A stretch of DNA of 64,000 nt from Aureimonas endophytica (GCF_014642635.1 NZ_BMIQ01000001.1:62001-126000); one strand, 5' to 3'. Shown: positions 38,628 through 49,010, numbered from the stretch's first letter. A program made the numbers and translations. Notes: generated from the letters alone by a model not told the origin.

Positions 38628-39280
38628 CGCTCGCTTCCCCCGAAGACCGCGTCATAGGCTTCGACCGCCGCCCGGCCGCGCGCGGCGACGTCCGTCGCCG
38701 TCATGCCCGGCTTGAACAGGCTGGAGCCGAGGCCGAAGGCCTTGACGCCCACCTTGGCATAGGCGCCGAAATCGGCCTCCGAGACGCCGCCGACGACGCC
38801 GAGCACCGCATGGGCCGGCAGAACGGCGCGGATCGCCGCGACGCCGGACGGGCCGAGCACGGAGGCCGGGAAGAACTTCAGGGCCGAGGCACCGGCGGCG
38901 AGAGCCTGGAAGGCTTCCGTCGGCGTGAAGCAGCCGGGCATGGTCACCATGCCGCGCGACGCGGCGCGGGCGAGGACGGCCGCATCGACATTCGGGCTGA
39001 CGAGCAGCCGGCCGCCGGCATAGGCGAGGGCATCCACCGCCTCCTGCGACAGGACGGTGCCGGCCCCGATCAGCACATGGTCTGGCGCGAGCTTCGCCGC
39101 GATCTCGATCGAGCGGAAGGGCTCCGGCGAGTTCAGCGGGATCTCGATCGCCTCGAAGCCGGCCTCGATCAGGCCGCCGACGGTGGCTTCCGCCTCCTCG
39201 GGCCTGAGGCCGCGCAGGATGGCGACGAGCGAGCGTTTGAGATGGGGCCAGGGCACGGCCGGCGCATAGGAGGGAATCAC
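38624..39280 (-). CDS. dgoA: 2-dehydro-3-deoxy-6-phosphogalactonate aldolase
   Basis: Splits KDPGal to pyruvate and glyceraldehyde-3-phosphate. The 218-residue class I aldolase has Arg23 (LVAILRGLRP), Glu46 (GFEAIEIPLNSPEP) and the Schiff-base Lys135 (ALKFFPAS), all in the KDPG/KDPGal aldolase pattern. GTG at 39280 overlaps the dgoK stop as GTGA; an upstream ATG would intrude into dgoK by over 30 bp. Pairing with dgoK points to the galactonate rather than gluconate form. Confidence 0.93.
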   Translation of the reverse strand: MIPSYAPAVPWPHLKRSLVAILRGLRPEEAEATVGGLIEAGFEAIEIPLNSPEPFRSIEIAAKLAPDHVLIGAGTVLSQEAVDALAYAGGRLLVSPNVDAAVLARAASRGMVTMPGCFTPTEAFQALAAGASALKFFPASVLGPSGVAAIRAVLPAHAVLGVVGGVSEADFGAYAKVGVKAFGLGSSLFKPGMTATDVAARGRAAVEAYDAVFGGSER

Positions 39281-40209
39281 GATCTCGTCTCCGTCTCGAT
39301 CGGGAAGCAGCACTCGGCAGCGGCAAGGAGCCCCTGCCGCACGGCCGCGTCGGCATCGGCCTTCGCCACCTCAAAGCCGGCCACCTCCAGGGCGGCCGCA
39401 TAGAGATCGGCGAGCGGCCCGGACACGACGAGCACCACCGAGCGCTCGCCGGGCAGCAGGGAACGGGCGCCGGCGATCTCGCTGCCGATCAGGAGGCCGG
39501 ACAGGCGCGCCGCCGCCTCGGCGCCCTCCGACAAGCCGAGCAGCGGCCCGGCGCGGAGCGCGAAGAGGCGGTTCAGCAGCAGTTCCGGCTCGTTCAGCCC
39601 CGCCTCGACGCCGCGCCCGAAGGCCTCCGCATGGGCCAGCGCGTCGCGATCGGCGCCGACCGTGTGGCGCAGGATGGACTGTTCGGCGAGAAGGGCAAAG
39701 ACCTCGCCGGTCATGAAGGTCGAGAAGGCCTCGATCCGTCCCGCCCGGACCGCCGCCCATTTCGAATGGGTGCCCGGCAGGCAGACGAGACCCTCGCGGC
39801 CGAGGCCGACGATCTGCGTCTCCTCGCCGCGCATCACGTCCGGCCGCGCCGCATCGCGCTGGGCGACGCCCGGCAGGATGCGCACGTCCCGCGCGACACC
39901 CGGCACGGGAAGCGCGCCGGCGGCGATCGCCTCGAAGGGCGCCGGCGCGTCGACATAGGGCACCTCGACCCAGCCCTGCTTCGCCCCGGCCATGCCGCAG
40001 ACGATGACGGGCAGGTCCGGCGCCGCGCCGAGCGCGCCGAGATGCGTTTCGAGCACCGCCGCGAAGCCGCCCGCCGCGACGGCGGACTGCATGCCCTCGC
40101 GGCTGCGCTTCTCGCCGAGCACGGTCCCGTCCCGGGCGAGAAGCCAGAGACGGAAGCTCGACGTTCCCCAATCGGCCGCCGCGCAGAACGGCACCGTTTC
40201 GCTCGCCAT
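39277..40209 (-). CDS. dgoK: 2-dehydro-3-deoxygalactonokinase
   Basis: Phosphorylates KDGal at C6 with ATP. The 310-residue protein shows the DgoK-type start AADWGTSSFRLWLLARDGTVLGEKRSREGM (an ASKHA-type phosphate loop), ICGMAGAKQGWVEVPYVDAPAP and LPGTHSKWAAVRAGRIEAFSTFMTGEVFALL. It begins 12 bp after the dehydratase gene and is coupled to dgoA. Confidence 0.94.
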   Translation of the reverse strand: MASETVPFCAAADWGTSSFRLWLLARDGTVLGEKRSREGMQSAVAAGGFAAVLETHLGALGAAPDLPVIVCGMAGAKQGWVEVPYVDAPAPFEAIAAGALPVPGVARDVRILPGVAQRDAARPDVMRGEETQIVGLGREGLVCLPGTHSKWAAVRAGRIEAFSTFMTGEVFALLAEQSILRHTVGADRDALAHAEAFGRGVEAGLNEPELLLNRLFALRAGPLLGLSEGAEAAARLSGLLIGSEIAGARSLLPGERSVVLVVSGPLADLYAAALEVAGFEVAKADADAAVRQGLLAAAECCFPIETETRS

Positions 40210-40221
40210 CGTTTGCGCCGC

Positions 40222-42027
40222 TCAGTGATTGTCGCGCGGCAGACCCTTGGTCTGGGCGATGCGCTGATAGGCGATGGCGGGCTCCAGCACCGCGCCGGTG
40301 GCGAGCTGGCCGACCACCGAGCGCTGGATCTCCTGCCAGGGCGTCTGGTGATCGGGATACTTGTAGCCGCCTTCCGCCTTCAGCGCCTCGCGGCGCGCCT
40401 GCAGCTCCTCGTCGGAGATCAGGATGTCGGCGCTGCCCTTCTTCAGATCGATCCGCACGCGGTCGCCGGTCTGCAGAAGCGCGAGACCGCCGCCGGCCGC
40501 CGCTTCCGGCGAGGCATTGAGGATCGAGGGCGAGCCGGACGTGCCGGACTGGCGGCCGTCGCCGATGCAGGCGAGGGAGGTGACGCCCTTCTTGATGAGA
40601 TAGTCGGGGGCCCGCATGTTCACGACCTCGGCCGCGCCCGGATAGCCGATCGGGCCGGCGCCGCGCATGAAGAGGACCGTGTTCTCGTCGATCTCCAGCG
40701 CGGGATCGTCGATCCGGTGATGGTAGTCCTCCGGCCCGTCGAACACGACGGCGCGGCCCTCGAAGGCGTCCGGGTCGGCCGCGTTCGACAGATAGCGCTG
40801 GCGGAACTCGTCCGAGATGACGCTGAGCTTCATGATCGCCGAATCGAACAGGTTGCCGCGCAGCACGCGGAAGCCGGCATGCTTCTTCAGCGGGTCGGCG
40901 AAGGTGCGGATGACCTTGCCGTCCTCGATCTTCGCGCCCCGGCAGTTCTCGCCGAGCGTCTTGCCGTTCACCGTGAGGGCGTCCTCGTTGATGAGGCCCT
41001 GTTCCATCAGCTGGTTAACGACGGCCGGCACGCCGCCGGCATGGTAATAGTCCTCGCCGAGATATTCGCCGGCCGGCTGGAGGTTCACGAGAAGCGGGAT
41101 CTCCTCGCCGAAGGTCTGCCAGTCGTCAATGGAAAGCTCGACGCCGACATGGCGGGCGAGCGCGTTGAGATGGATCGGCGCGTTGGTCGAGCCGCCGATC
41201 GCCGAGTTGACGCGGATGGCGTTGACGAAGGCGTCGCGCGTCAGGATGTCGGAGGGCTTCAGGTCCTCGTGCACCATCTCCACGATGCGCTTGCCGGTAT
41301 AGTAGGAGACCTCCTGGCGGTCGCGATAGGGCGCCGGGATCGCCGCCGAGCCGGGCAGCTGCATGCCGAGCGCCTCGGCCAGCGAGTTCATCGTCGTCGC
41401 CGTGCCCATCGTGTTGCAATAGCCGGTGGAGGGGGCCGAGGACGAGACGAGCTTGATGAAGCCCTTGTTGTCGATCTCGCCGGCGGCCAAAAGCTCGCGC
41501 GCCTTCCAGACGATGGTGCCGGAACCGGTGCGCTCGCCGCGGAACCAGCCGTTCAGCATCGGGCCGACGGACAGGGCGATCGCCGGGATGTTCACCGTCG
41601 CCGCCGCCATCAGGCAGGCGGGCGTGGTCTTGTCACAGCCGATGGTGAGGACGACGCCGTCGAGCGGATAGCCGTAGAGCACCTCGACGAGGGCCAGATA
41701 GGCGAGGTTGCGGTCGAGACCGGCGGTCGGGCGCTTGCCCGTTTCCTGGATGGGATGGACCGGGAATTCCAGCGGGATGCCGCCGGCCTCGCGGATGCCC
41801 TCGCGCACCCGCTTGGCGAGTTCCATGTGATGGCGGTTGCAGGGCGAGAGGTCGGAGCCCGTCTGCGCGATGCCGATGATCGGCATGCCGGACTGCATCT
41901 CCTCCAGGCTGATGCCGAAGTTCAGGTAGCGCTCGAGATAGAGCGCGGTCATGTCGATATTGTCGGGATTGTCGAACCAGGCGCGCGAGCGGAGGGGCTT
42001 CGGGCCGTTCTCGTTGGTTTTCAGCAT
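40222..42027 (-). CDS. IlvD/Edd family sugar-acid dehydratase (galactonate/arabinonate type)
   Basis: Dehydrates a sugar acid to its 2-dehydro-3-deoxy form with an Fe-S cluster. The 601-residue protein has the three cluster cysteines Cys63 (LSPCNRHH), Cys131 (TIGCDKTT) and Cys204 ([13 protein letters not shown]), plus [16 protein letters not shown]. Its overall pattern fits the L-arabinonate/D-xylonate/D-galactonate dehydratase subgroup rather than IlvD or Edd. The neighbouring dgoK and dgoA indicate D-galactonate as a physiological substrate; L-arabinonate is possible in addition. 33 bp separate it from the dehydrogenase gene. Confidence 0.92.
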   Translation of the reverse strand: MLKTNENGPKPLRSRAWFDNPDNIDMTALYLERYLNFGISLEEMQSGMPIIGIAQTGSDLSPCNRHHMELAKRVREGIREAGGIPLEFPVHPIQETGKRPTAGLDRNLAYLALVEVLYGYPLDGVVLTIGCDKTTPACLMAAATVNIPAIALSVGPMLNGWFRGERTGSGTIVWKARELLAAGEIDNKGFIKLVSSSAPSTGYCNTMGTATTMNSLAEALGMQLPGSAAIPAPYRDRQEVSYYTGKRIVEMVHEDLKPSDILTRDAFVNAIRVNSAIGGSTNAPIHLNALARHVGVELSIDDWQTFGEEIPLLVNLQPAGEYLGEDYYHAGGVPAVVNQLMEQGLINEDALTVNGKTLGENCRGAKIEDGKVIRTFADPLKKHAGFRVLRGNLFDSAIMKLSVISDEFRQRYLSNAADPDAFEGRAVVFDGPEDYHHRIDDPALEIDENTVLFMRGAGPIGYPGAAEVVNMRAPDYLIKKGVTSLACIGDGRQSGTSGSPSILNASPEAAAGGGLALLQTGDRVRIDLKKGSADILISDEELQARREALKAEGGYKYPDHQTPWQEIQRSVVGQLATGAVLEPAIAYQRIAQTKGLPRDNH

Positions 42028-42060
42028 GGTCGTTCGGCTTCTTCGGTCAGGAGATGAGGG

Positions 42061-42984
42061 TCAGACGAAGGCTTCGACGCTTGCGCGCCGGCCCAGCATG
42101 AAGGCGTCCGCGACGAGCGTCAGCGGGGTGAGATCGACATCCGAGCGGTTGTCGCGGGCGAGTTCGGCGAAACGGCGATAGATGCCGGGATATTCGTTGT
42201 CGCGTCCCTCGACCACGGTCCTGCCGTCGATCGAGAGAACCGCGCCGCCCTTGGAGATCTTGAGATGTCCCTTGTCGGCGACGACGTCGACGTCCCAGGT
42301 CTGCGGGCCCGTCTGGCGCCAGTCGAACTCGGCTTCGACCGGCACGCCGGCGAGATCGGCGAAGGAAAGGCGCGCGGCGATCGGCGTCGCGCGGTTCGAC
42401 GGGAATTCGAGATCCGCGGCCTTCAGATGGATCGGGCGGGGCAGGATGGCGGTGACGATCGACAGCGCGTTGATGCCCGGATCGAAGACGCCGAGGCCGC
42501 CCGGCTCCCAGATCCAGTCCTGGCCGGGATGCCAGTGGCGCACGTCCTCCTTCCAGGTCACGGTGGCGCGCTCGATCCGGGCATTGGCCAGCCAGTCGCG
42601 GGCCGGGGCCACGGCGTCGGCGAAGCGCGAATGCCAGGTCGCGAAGAGAGTGCGCTTCGCCTCCGCCGCGAGGCGGACGAGCGGCTCGATCTCGGCCAGC
42701 GTCGCCGCCGGCGGCTTTTCGAGGATGACGTGCTTGCCGGCCGCGAAGGCCTTCAGCGCATAGTCCAGCCGTGCGGTCGGCGGCGTGCAGAGCGACACGG
42801 CATCGATCTCCGGCATCGCCCGCAGCATCTCGTCAAAATCGGTGAAGCTCGCGACGCCCTCCAGCGTGGCATTGCGGCTGCAGGCGGCGACGAGCTCGAC
42901 GCCCTCCTGGCCCGCGATGGCCGGAACGTGCTGGTCCCGCGCGATCTTGCCGACGCCGACGAGGGCGATGCGAATCGAGGTCAT
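42061..42984 (-). CDS. D-galactose/L-arabinose 1-dehydrogenase (Gfo/Idh/MocA family)
   Basis: NAD(P)-dependent oxidation of the sugar at C1 to the lactone. The 307-residue protein has the nucleotide loop IALVGVGKIARDQHVPAI, the EKPP motif (89-92) and, importantly, DWIWEPGGLGVFDPGINALSI, the signature of galactose/arabinose 1-dehydrogenases such as those of Azospirillum and Pseudomonas. The start codon overlaps the regulator stop (ATGA), so regulator and enzyme are translated together. Confidence 0.92.
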   Translation of the reverse strand: MTSIRIALVGVGKIARDQHVPAIAGQEGVELVAACSRNATLEGVASFTDFDEMLRAMPEIDAVSLCTPPTARLDYALKAFAAGKHVILEKPPAATLAEIEPLVRLAAEAKRTLFATWHSRFADAVAPARDWLANARIERATVTWKEDVRHWHPGQDWIWEPGGLGVFDPGINALSIVTAILPRPIHLKAADLEFPSNRATPIAARLSFADLAGVPVEAEFDWRQTGPQTWDVDVVADKGHLKISKGGAVLSIDGRTVVEGRDNEYPGIYRRFAELARDNRSDVDLTPLTLVADAFMLGRRASVEAFV

Positions 42985-43853
42985 GAAAGGCTGTCCGTGG
43001 TTTCGTGATGCTTGGGGCGCCGCGACGCTCCGCCGCCCGTCTCGGCGGGGCCGAGGGGCGTCGGCGGCCTAGCGCCTTCCGGCTCGCCTGGATAGAGCGA
43101 GGCGAGAACGTCCTCGCAGGCGCTCTCGATCAGGCGCCGCATGAAGAGCGCGGCGGCATCGCCGTCGCCGCGCTCGATCGCATCATAGACGCGGCCATGC
43201 TGGATCACCGTCTCCTCCTGGGGATTCTGCCGCCAGCTCAAGGAGAAGGAGATCGACAGGCTGCGCTCGATCACCGTGCCGAGCGAACGCAGGATCGGGT
43301 TGCCCGTCGCTTCCAGGATGATGCGGTGGAAGTCGAGATCGGCGGCGACGAGTTCCGGCGAGCCGCGCGGATTGTTGGCCATGCCGCGCAGGGCCTGCTG
43401 CAAGGCTTCCAGCATGGCAGGCGAGATGCGCGCGGCGGCGAGGCGCGCCGCCTCCGGCTCGTTGATGAGGCGCATCTCGTAGAGCGCCTCCACGAAGGAG
43501 CGCCGCGCCCCGGAGGTGAGATGCCAGCGCAGGACGTCGGTATCCAGCATGTTCCATTCGGTGCTGAGCCGCACGCGCGTGCCGACCTTGGGGCCGACCG
43601 CGACGAGGCCCTTGGCCGCCAGATGCCGGATCGCCTCCCGCACCACCGTGCGCGAGACGCCGTAGCGCGACTGGATCTCGCCCTCGGTCGGCAGGACCGT
43701 GCCGGCGGGCCATTCGCCGGATGTGATGCGACAGCCGATCTCGATGGCCAGCGCCATCGTCCGGTTCGCGCTCCCCCTCTTGCCGTTTCCGGTCACCCTC
43801 GTTGTCCCACGAGTTGCGGCCGCCGCTCGTCCCGCGACCAATGATCCTATCAT
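42981..43853 (-). CDS. FadR/GntR family transcriptional regulator
   Basis: A 290-residue regulator: an N-terminal winged helix (ALAIEIGCRITSGEWPAGTVLPTEGEIQSRYGVSRTVVREAIRHLAAKGLVAVGPKVGTRV) followed by an FCD ligand domain (FVEALYEMRLINEPEAARLAAARI ... DLDFHRIILEATGNP). First gene of the galactose operon and divergent from chvE, so it most likely represses both in the absence of a sugar-acid intermediate. Start uncertain: ATG 43853 is inside the palindrome at 43839-43855; TTG 43877 and ATG 43757 are alternatives. Confidence 0.9.
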   Translation of the reverse strand: MIGSLVAGRAAAATRGTTRVTGNGKRGSANRTMALAIEIGCRITSGEWPAGTVLPTEGEIQSRYGVSRTVVREAIRHLAAKGLVAVGPKVGTRVRLSTEWNMLDTDVLRWHLTSGARRSFVEALYEMRLINEPEAARLAAARISPAMLEALQQALRGMANNPRGSPELVAADLDFHRIILEATGNPILRSLGTVIERSLSISFSLSWRQNPQEETVIQHGRVYDAIERGDGDAAALFMRRLIESACEDVLASLYPGEPEGARPPTPLGPAETGGGASRRPKHHETTDSLS

Positions 43854-43920
43854 TGATGCCTCGGGACGCTTTTGCAACCATATCCGTAAAGGATTTGATC
43901 GTTTGATACGATGATACGAT
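43839..43920. promoter_or_regulatory. Operator-like palindrome and tandem repeats between regulator and chvE
   Basis: CAATGATCCTATCATTG (43839-43855) is a perfect palindrome with 7-bp arms and a 3-bp centre, over the proposed regulator start. Then ATCGT/ACGAT arms (43898-43902, 43908-43912) and two tandem copies of TGATACGA (43904-43919) follow. A TTGACA that could be the -35 element of chvE starts at 43931. FadR-type regulators bind short palindromes of this size, so these are candidate sites for the regulator next door. Confidence 0.5.
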
Positions 43921-44122
43921 GAAGCCGGCCTTGACAGTCCGTGCGATCGAAATCAAGAGTTCACCCGCATTCGTCGCATGTGGCTCGTCGGGAGGACGCT
44001 TCACGATCCGAAGGGTTCAGCGCGGCACGGATGCGACAACGGTCACCGACCAGAGTTTCGCAAGGTCCATCGATGCGCGTTCGTCGCGTCGTCGCATCGG
44101 CATCATGCCAAAGGGGAGAGTT

Positions 44123-45187
44123 ATGAAAGCAATGAAGATGCTGCTGGCCGGCGCCGCGCTCGGCCTCGCCCTGTCGACGCCCGCGGCCTTCGCGCAGGAC
44201 AAGGCGAGCGTCGGCGTCGCCATGCCGACCAAGTCCTCGACGCGCTGGATCGCCGATGGCGACAACATGGTGAAGCAGCTCAAGGACAAGGGCTACAACG
44301 CCGATCTGCAATATGCCGAGGACGACATCCCGACGCAGCTCTCGCAGATCGAGAACATGGTCACGAAGGGCGCGAAGTATCTCGTCGTCGCCTCGATCGA
44401 CGGCACCACGCTGTCCGACATCCTGAAGCAGGCGCACGACGCCGGCGCCAAGGTCATCGCCTATGACCGCCTGATCCGCGACACGCCGAATGTCGACTAT
44501 TACGCGACCTTCGACAATTTCCAGGTCGGCGTGCTCCAGGCGACCTCGATCGTCGACGGCCTCGGCCTGAAGGACGGCAAGGGTCCGTTCAACATCGAGC
44601 TCTTCGGCGGCTCGCCGGACGACAACAACGCCTTCTTCTTCTACAACGGCGCGATGAGCGTGCTGCAGCCCTATATCGACCAGGGCAAGCTCGTGGTCGC
44701 CTCCGGCCAGACCGGCATGGACAAGGTCGGCACGCTACGCTGGGACCCGTCCGTGGCGCAGTCGCGCATGGACAACATCCTGTCGGCCTATTATTCCGAC
44801 AAGAAGGTCGATGCCGTCCTGTCGCCCTATGACGGCCTGTCCATCGGCATCATCTCGTCGCTGAAGGGCGTCGGCTACGGCTCGGGCAGCCAGAAGATGC
44901 CGATCATCTCTGGCCAGGACGCCGAGGTGCCTTCGGTGAAGTCGATCATCGCCGGCGAGCAGACCTCGACCATCTTCAAGGACACGCGCGATCTCGCCAA
45001 GGTCACCGTCGACATGGTCGACGCGATGGCCAGCGGCAAGGAGCCGCAGGTCAACGATACGAAGACCTACAACAACGGCGTGAAGGTCGTTCCGTCCTAT
45101 CTGTTGAAGCCGGTCCTCGTCACCAAGGACAACTATAAGCAGGTTCTGGTCGATAGCGGCTATTACACGGCCGACCAGCTGAAGTAA
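44123..45187 (+). CDS. chvE: Multiple-sugar-binding periplasmic receptor ChvE
   Basis: Periplasmic sugar receptor of an ABC importer; in Agrobacterium it also presents sugars to VirA. The 354-residue protein (exactly the ChvE length) has a signal peptide cut after AFA (residue 24, then [22 protein letters not shown]) and the periplasmic-binding-protein-1 fold ([55 protein letters not shown]). Known ligands of ChvE are galactose, arabinose, glucose and xylose, which matches the divergent galactose/arabinose pathway. AAGGGGAGAG precedes the ATG. Confidence 0.93.
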   Translation: MKAMKMLLAGAALGLALSTPAAFAQDKASVGVAMPTKSSTRWIADGDNMVKQLKDKGYNADLQYAEDDIPTQLSQIENMVTKGAKYLVVASIDGTTLSDILKQAHDAGAKVIAYDRLIRDTPNVDYYATFDNFQVGVLQATSIVDGLGLKDGKGPFNIELFGGSPDDNNAFFFYNGAMSVLQPYIDQGKLVVASGQTGMDKVGTLRWDPSVAQSRMDNILSAYYSDKKVDAVLSPYDGLSIGIISSLKGVGYGSGSQKMPIISGQDAEVPSVKSIIAGEQTSTIFKDTRDLAKVTVDMVDAMASGKEPQVNDTKTYNNGVKVVPSYLLKPVLVTKDNYKQVLVDSGYYTADQLK

Positions 45188-45204
45188 TCGCAGCATGATC
45201 CTGT

Positions 45205-45234
45205 CGGCCCGGGCGTTTCGATGCGCTCGGGCCG
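45205..45234 (+). terminator. Intercistronic hairpin between chvE and gguA
   Basis: CGGCCCGGGCG / CGCTCGGGCCG pair over 11 positions (one G-U) with a nine-base loop, 18 bp after the chvE stop. There is no U-tract. Such structures often protect the receptor mRNA so that receptor is made in excess over the permease. Confidence 0.6.
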
Positions 45235-45330
45235 GCTTGCCATAAGGGAAGCGTCGGCTCTAGCTTGCGGAAGGCAAGGCCGACGGGCGGAAATGGGCCG
45301 GCCGGGCGGCCCGTCGCGGCGGAGGCGCGG

Positions 45331-46872
45331 ATGACCACCATCCTCGAGATGCGCAATATTACGAAGACGTTTCCAGGCGTTCGCGCCCTGGACAATGTCA
45401 ATCTGGCCGTGCGCCAGGGCGAGATCCATGCGATCTGCGGCGAGAACGGCGCCGGCAAGTCGACCTTGATGAAGGTTCTTTCCGGCGTCTATCCGCACGG
45501 CTCCTACGAGGGCGAGATCCTCTACGAGGGCGAGCCGCGCGAGTTCCGCACGATCGCCGATTCCGAGAAGCTCGGCATCATCATCATCCACCAAGAACTG
45601 GCGCTGGTGCCGCTGCTGTCGATCGCCGAGAACATGTTCCTCGGCAACGAAGTGGCGAAATACGGCATCATCGACTGGGACGCCGCCTTCGCCCGCACGC
45701 GCGAGCTTCTCGCCCGCGTCGGCCTGAAGGAGGCGCCGACGACGCTGATCAAGGATCTCGGCGTCGGCAAGCAGCAATTGGTCGAGATCGCCAAGGCGCT
45801 GGCCAAGAAGGTGAAGCTGCTCATCCTCGACGAGCCGACCGCCAGCCTGAACGAGACCGACAGCCAGGCGCTTCTTGATCTGCTCCTCGAGTTCAAGTCG
45901 CAGGGCATTTCCTCGATCATGATCTCGCACAAGCTGAACGAGATCGCCCGCGTCGCCGATTCCATCACGGTCATCCGCGACGGTTCGACCGTCTCGACGA
46001 TGGACTGCCGGACCGACGGGGTGAGCGAGGACCGCATCATCCGCGACATGGTGGGCCGCAATCTCGCGGATCGCTATCCGCCGCGCCAGCCGAAGATCGG
46101 CGAGGTGATGTTCGAGGTGAAGGACTGGAACGCCTTCCACCACCTCAACTCGCAGCGCCAGATCCTGAAGAACGTCGCGGTCAACGTGCGCCGGGGCGAG
46201 GTCGTCGGCATTGCCGGCCTGATGGGCGCCGGGCGCACCGAATTCGCGATGAGCGTCTTCGGCAGAGCCTATGGCCGCAACATCTCCGGCGAGGTGCTGA
46301 TGCACGGCAAGCCGGTCGACGTGTCCACCATCAACCGCGCGATCGACGCCGGCATCGCCTATGTCACCGAGGACCGGAAGCAATACGGCCTGATCCTCGA
46401 TGACGACATCCGCCAGAACATCCCGCTTGCCAATCTGCCGGGCATCTCGGCAGGCGGGGTGATCGACACGCATAAGGAACGCGAGATCGCCAATTCCTAC
46501 CGCGATCAGCTGCGCATCCGCTCGTCCGACATCTATCACAAGACGCTGAATCTCTCCGGCGGCAACCAGCAGAAGGTGGTGCTGTCGAAATGGCTCTTCT
46601 CGAACCCGGATCTCCTGATCCTCGACGAGCCGACGCGCGGCATCGATGTCGGCGCCAAGTTCGAGATCTACTCGATCATCAACAAGCTCGCCGACGAGGG
46701 CAAGGCCGTATTGATGATCTCGTCCGAGATGCCGGAGCTCCTCGGCATGTGCGACCGCATCTACGTGATGAACGAGGGGCGGATCGTGGCCGAGATGCCG
46801 GCCGCCGAAGCCAGCCAGGAAAACATCATGCGGGCGATCATCCGGTCGTCAGGGAGGACCCATGAGCATTAA
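45331..46872 (+). CDS. gguA: Sugar ABC transporter ATP-binding protein GguA (MmsA)
   Basis: A 513-residue ATPase with two nucleotide domains. Domain 1 has an intact Walker A (GENGAGKST, 37-45) and [11 protein letters not shown]; its signature reads [13 protein letters not shown]. Domain 2 has the degenerate Walker [10 protein letters not shown] but a full [13 protein letters not shown] signature and [14 protein letters not shown], the standard asymmetric layout of XylG/GguA proteins. ATG at 45331 follows GGAGGCGCGG. The end overlaps gguB by 11 bp. Confidence 0.95.
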   Translation: MTTILEMRNITKTFPGVRALDNVNLAVRQGEIHAICGENGAGKSTLMKVLSGVYPHGSYEGEILYEGEPREFRTIADSEKLGIIIIHQELALVPLLSIAENMFLGNEVAKYGIIDWDAAFARTRELLARVGLKEAPTTLIKDLGVGKQQLVEIAKALAKKVKLLILDEPTASLNETDSQALLDLLLEFKSQGISSIMISHKLNEIARVADSITVIRDGSTVSTMDCRTDGVSEDRIIRDMVGRNLADRYPPRQPKIGEVMFEVKDWNAFHHLNSQRQILKNVAVNVRRGEVVGIAGLMGAGRTEFAMSVFGRAYGRNISGEVLMHGKPVDVSTINRAIDAGIAYVTEDRKQYGLILDDDIRQNIPLANLPGISAGGVIDTHKEREIANSYRDQLRIRSSDIYHKTLNLSGGNQQKVVLSKWLFSNPDLLILDEPTRGIDVGAKFEIYSIINKLADEGKAVLMISSEMPELLGMCDRIYVMNEGRIVAEMPAAEASQENIMRAIIRSSGRTHEH

Positions 46873-48082
46873 GACCGCAGACGAAGGGTTGCCCGCCGGC
46901 CAGGGTGGCGGCTTCAACCTCGGCTTCCTCAAGTCGCATATCCGCGAATACGGCATGCTGATCGCGCTCGTCGTGATCATGCTGTTCTTCCAGGTGATGA
47001 CGGGCGGCCTGATCGACGGCGTGCTGATGAAGCCGCTGAACCTCACCAACCTGATGCTGCAGAACAGCTACATCGTCATCATGGCGATCGGCATGCTGCT
47101 CATCATCATCACCGGCCATATCGACCTGTCGGTCGGCTCGGTCGCCGGCTTCATCGGCGGCCTCGGTGCCGTCCTCATGGTGAAGTACCAGTTCGACGCC
47201 TTCTCGGCGAGCGTGGTCTGCCTCCTCGTCGGCGCCATCGTCGGCGCGACGCAGGGCTATCTCGTCGCCTATTTCAAGGTGCCGTCCTTCATCGTGACGC
47301 TGGCCGGCATGCTGGTCTTCCGCGGCCTGACGCTGAAGGTTCTGGGCTCGGCCTCGATCGGCCCCTTCCCGGAATCCTTCCAGAAGCTGTCCAAGGGCTT
47401 CATCCCGGACTTCCTCGGCGGCGGGCCCGGCCTCCACACCACGACGCTGATCCTCGGCGCGGTGGCCGTCGGCGCTCTCGTCCTTCTCAACGTCCGTCGC
47501 CGCCAGAAGCAGACCCGCTTCGGCCAGGCCGACGAGCCCTTCGGCATCTTCGTCGGCCGCAACGTCTTCATCGCGGCGGCGATCATGCTGATCACCTACC
47601 TGCTCGCCACCTATAACGGCTTCCCGAACGTCCTGATCCTGATGGCGATCCTGATCCTCGCCTATGGCTTCATGACGACGCGGACCACGGCCGGCCGCCG
47701 CATCTATGCCGTCGGCGGCAACGAGAAGGCCGCCAAGCTCTCGGGCATCCGCACCGAGCGCCTGACCTTCATGACCTTCGTCAACATGGGCATCCTCGCC
47801 GCGCTGGCGGGCCTGATCTTTGCCGCGCGTCTCAATTCGGCGACGCCGAAGGCGGGCGTCGGCTTCGAGCTCGACGTCATCGCGGCCTGCTTCATCGGCG
47901 GCGCATCGGCCTATGGCGGCGTCGGCAAGGTGCTCGGCGCGGTGATCGGCGCCTTCATCATGGGCGTGATGAACAACGGCATGTCGATCCTCGGCATCGG
48001 CATCGACGACCAGCAGGTCATCAAGGGCCTCGTGCTGCTCGCCGCCGTCTGCTTCGACGTCTACAACCGCAACAAGGCCTGA
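46862..48082 (+). CDS. gguB: Sugar ABC transporter permease GguB (MmsB)
   Basis: A 406-residue inner-membrane permease of the BPD_transp_2 (XylH-like) family with about ten helices: [23 protein letters not shown] carries the conserved DLSVGS loop, and [28 protein letters not shown] the second conserved loop. Coupled to gguA by an 11-bp overlap. With ChvE and GguA it completes the importer; a strong terminator follows. Confidence 0.95.
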   Translation: MSIKTADEGLPAGQGGGFNLGFLKSHIREYGMLIALVVIMLFFQVMTGGLIDGVLMKPLNLTNLMLQNSYIVIMAIGMLLIIITGHIDLSVGSVAGFIGGLGAVLMVKYQFDAFSASVVCLLVGAIVGATQGYLVAYFKVPSFIVTLAGMLVFRGLTLKVLGSASIGPFPESFQKLSKGFIPDFLGGGPGLHTTTLILGAVAVGALVLLNVRRRQKQTRFGQADEPFGIFVGRNVFIAAAIMLITYLLATYNGFPNVLILMAILILAYGFMTTRTTAGRRIYAVGGNEKAAKLSGIRTERLTFMTFVNMGILAALAGLIFAARLNSATPKAGVGFELDVIAACFIGGASAYGGVGKVLGAVIGAFIMGVMNNGMSILGIGIDDQQVIKGLVLLAAVCFDVYNRNKA

Positions 48083-48109
48083 CCCGGCCGCGTCGCGACG
48101 ATCGAGACG

Positions 48110-48145
48110 AGCCCCGCCCGAGCGATCGGGCGGGGCTTTCGCGTT
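48110..48145 (+). terminator. Intrinsic terminator of chvE-gguAB
   Basis: AGCCCCGCCCGA / TCGGGCGGGGCT, a perfect 12-bp stem with loop GCGA, followed by TTCGCGTTTT. It lies 27 bp after the gguB stop and also just past the stop of the convergent PAP2 gene. Confidence 0.9.
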
Positions 48146-48146
48146 T

Positions 48147-48920
48147 TCAGGAGGGCGTTTCGCCGGCGGCCTGCGGCTCGGTCCGCTCGGGCTCCACCAC
48201 GCCGCGCCGCTCCAGCCAGCGGGCGATCAGCCACCAGAGCAGCGCCCAGGCGCTGCCGACCGCCCAGCCCGCCGCGACGTCGCTCGGCCAATGGACGCCG
48301 AGATAGACGCGGCTGATGCCGACGACGATGGTGAGAAGCGCCGCCAGCGCGAAGATATAGACCTTCAGCCCCCGGCTCGGCTGGACGCGGGCGACGAGGG
48401 CGGCGAGCGTCAGATAGGTGACGGCCGAGAGCAGGGCATGGCCGCTCGGAAAGCTCGCCGTATAGGTGATCGAGCCATGCGGCACGAGGTCGGGACGGGG
48501 GCGGTCGAAGCCGGCCTTCAGCAGCGACGAGACCACCATGCCGCTCGCGATCGCCGCGATGGTGAGGAAGAGCGAGCGCCGCTGGTGCTGGATATAGAGG
48601 AGACCCGCGGCCGCCAGCGTCACGAGGCTGAGGATGCCGACGCTGCCGAAGCCGGTGAAGTCGCGCATCAGCTCCTGGAACCAGCCGGGGCCGAAGGGCA
48701 TCTGCGGATCGAGCGGATTGCGGAGGGCGAGGAGCACGGCCCGGTCGAAGGCCAGCGTCTCGCCTTCCGCCACGTCCTCGGCGAGGAAGATGAAGAAGCC
48801 GATCGCGCCCGAAATGCCGAGAAGGACGAGGAGCGTCGGCGTGCCGACGAGATGCGACGCCCAGCCGACGAGCCGGCCTGGGCCGCGAATTCCCATGCGA
48901 TAGAGCTTGCGACCGTCCAT
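48147..48920 (-). CDS. PAP2-family phosphatase
   Basis: A 257-residue membrane phosphatase with six predicted helices and the complete lipid phosphatase signature: K-x6-RP (Lys135, Arg142, Pro143), PSGH (158-161) and SR-x5-H-x3-D (Ser203, Arg204, His210, Asp214). Likely substrates are phosphatidic acid, undecaprenyl diphosphate or similar lipid phosphates. The frame is open on the same strand far upstream, but that part is antisense to pncA and the ABC receptor gene; ATG 48920 is the genuine start. Confidence 0.9.
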   Translation of the reverse strand: MDGRKLYRMGIRGPGRLVGWASHLVGTPTLLVLLGISGAIGFFIFLAEDVAEGETLAFDRAVLLALRNPLDPQMPFGPGWFQELMRDFTGFGSVGILSLVTLAAAGLLYIQHQRRSLFLTIAAIASGMVVSSLLKAGFDRPRPDLVPHGSITYTASFPSGHALLSAVTYLTLAALVARVQPSRGLKVYIFALAALLTIVVGISRVYLGVHWPSDVAAGWAVGSAWALLWWLIARWLERRGVVEPERTEPQAAGETPS

Positions 48921-49010
48921 TGCCTCTCCGCCAGCTTGCCGCCGCTCTGGCGCGGCGCGTCGTGAAACGCTTAGGTGGGCGCCGAAACCGCACGGGGAAT
49001 GGGGGCGAGG

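Noticed and set aside
39631-42057. An 808-codon rightward open frame opposite dgoK and the dehydratase gene
   Set aside because: Same low-complexity antisense composition; the leftward genes have intact active-site motifs and coupled starts.
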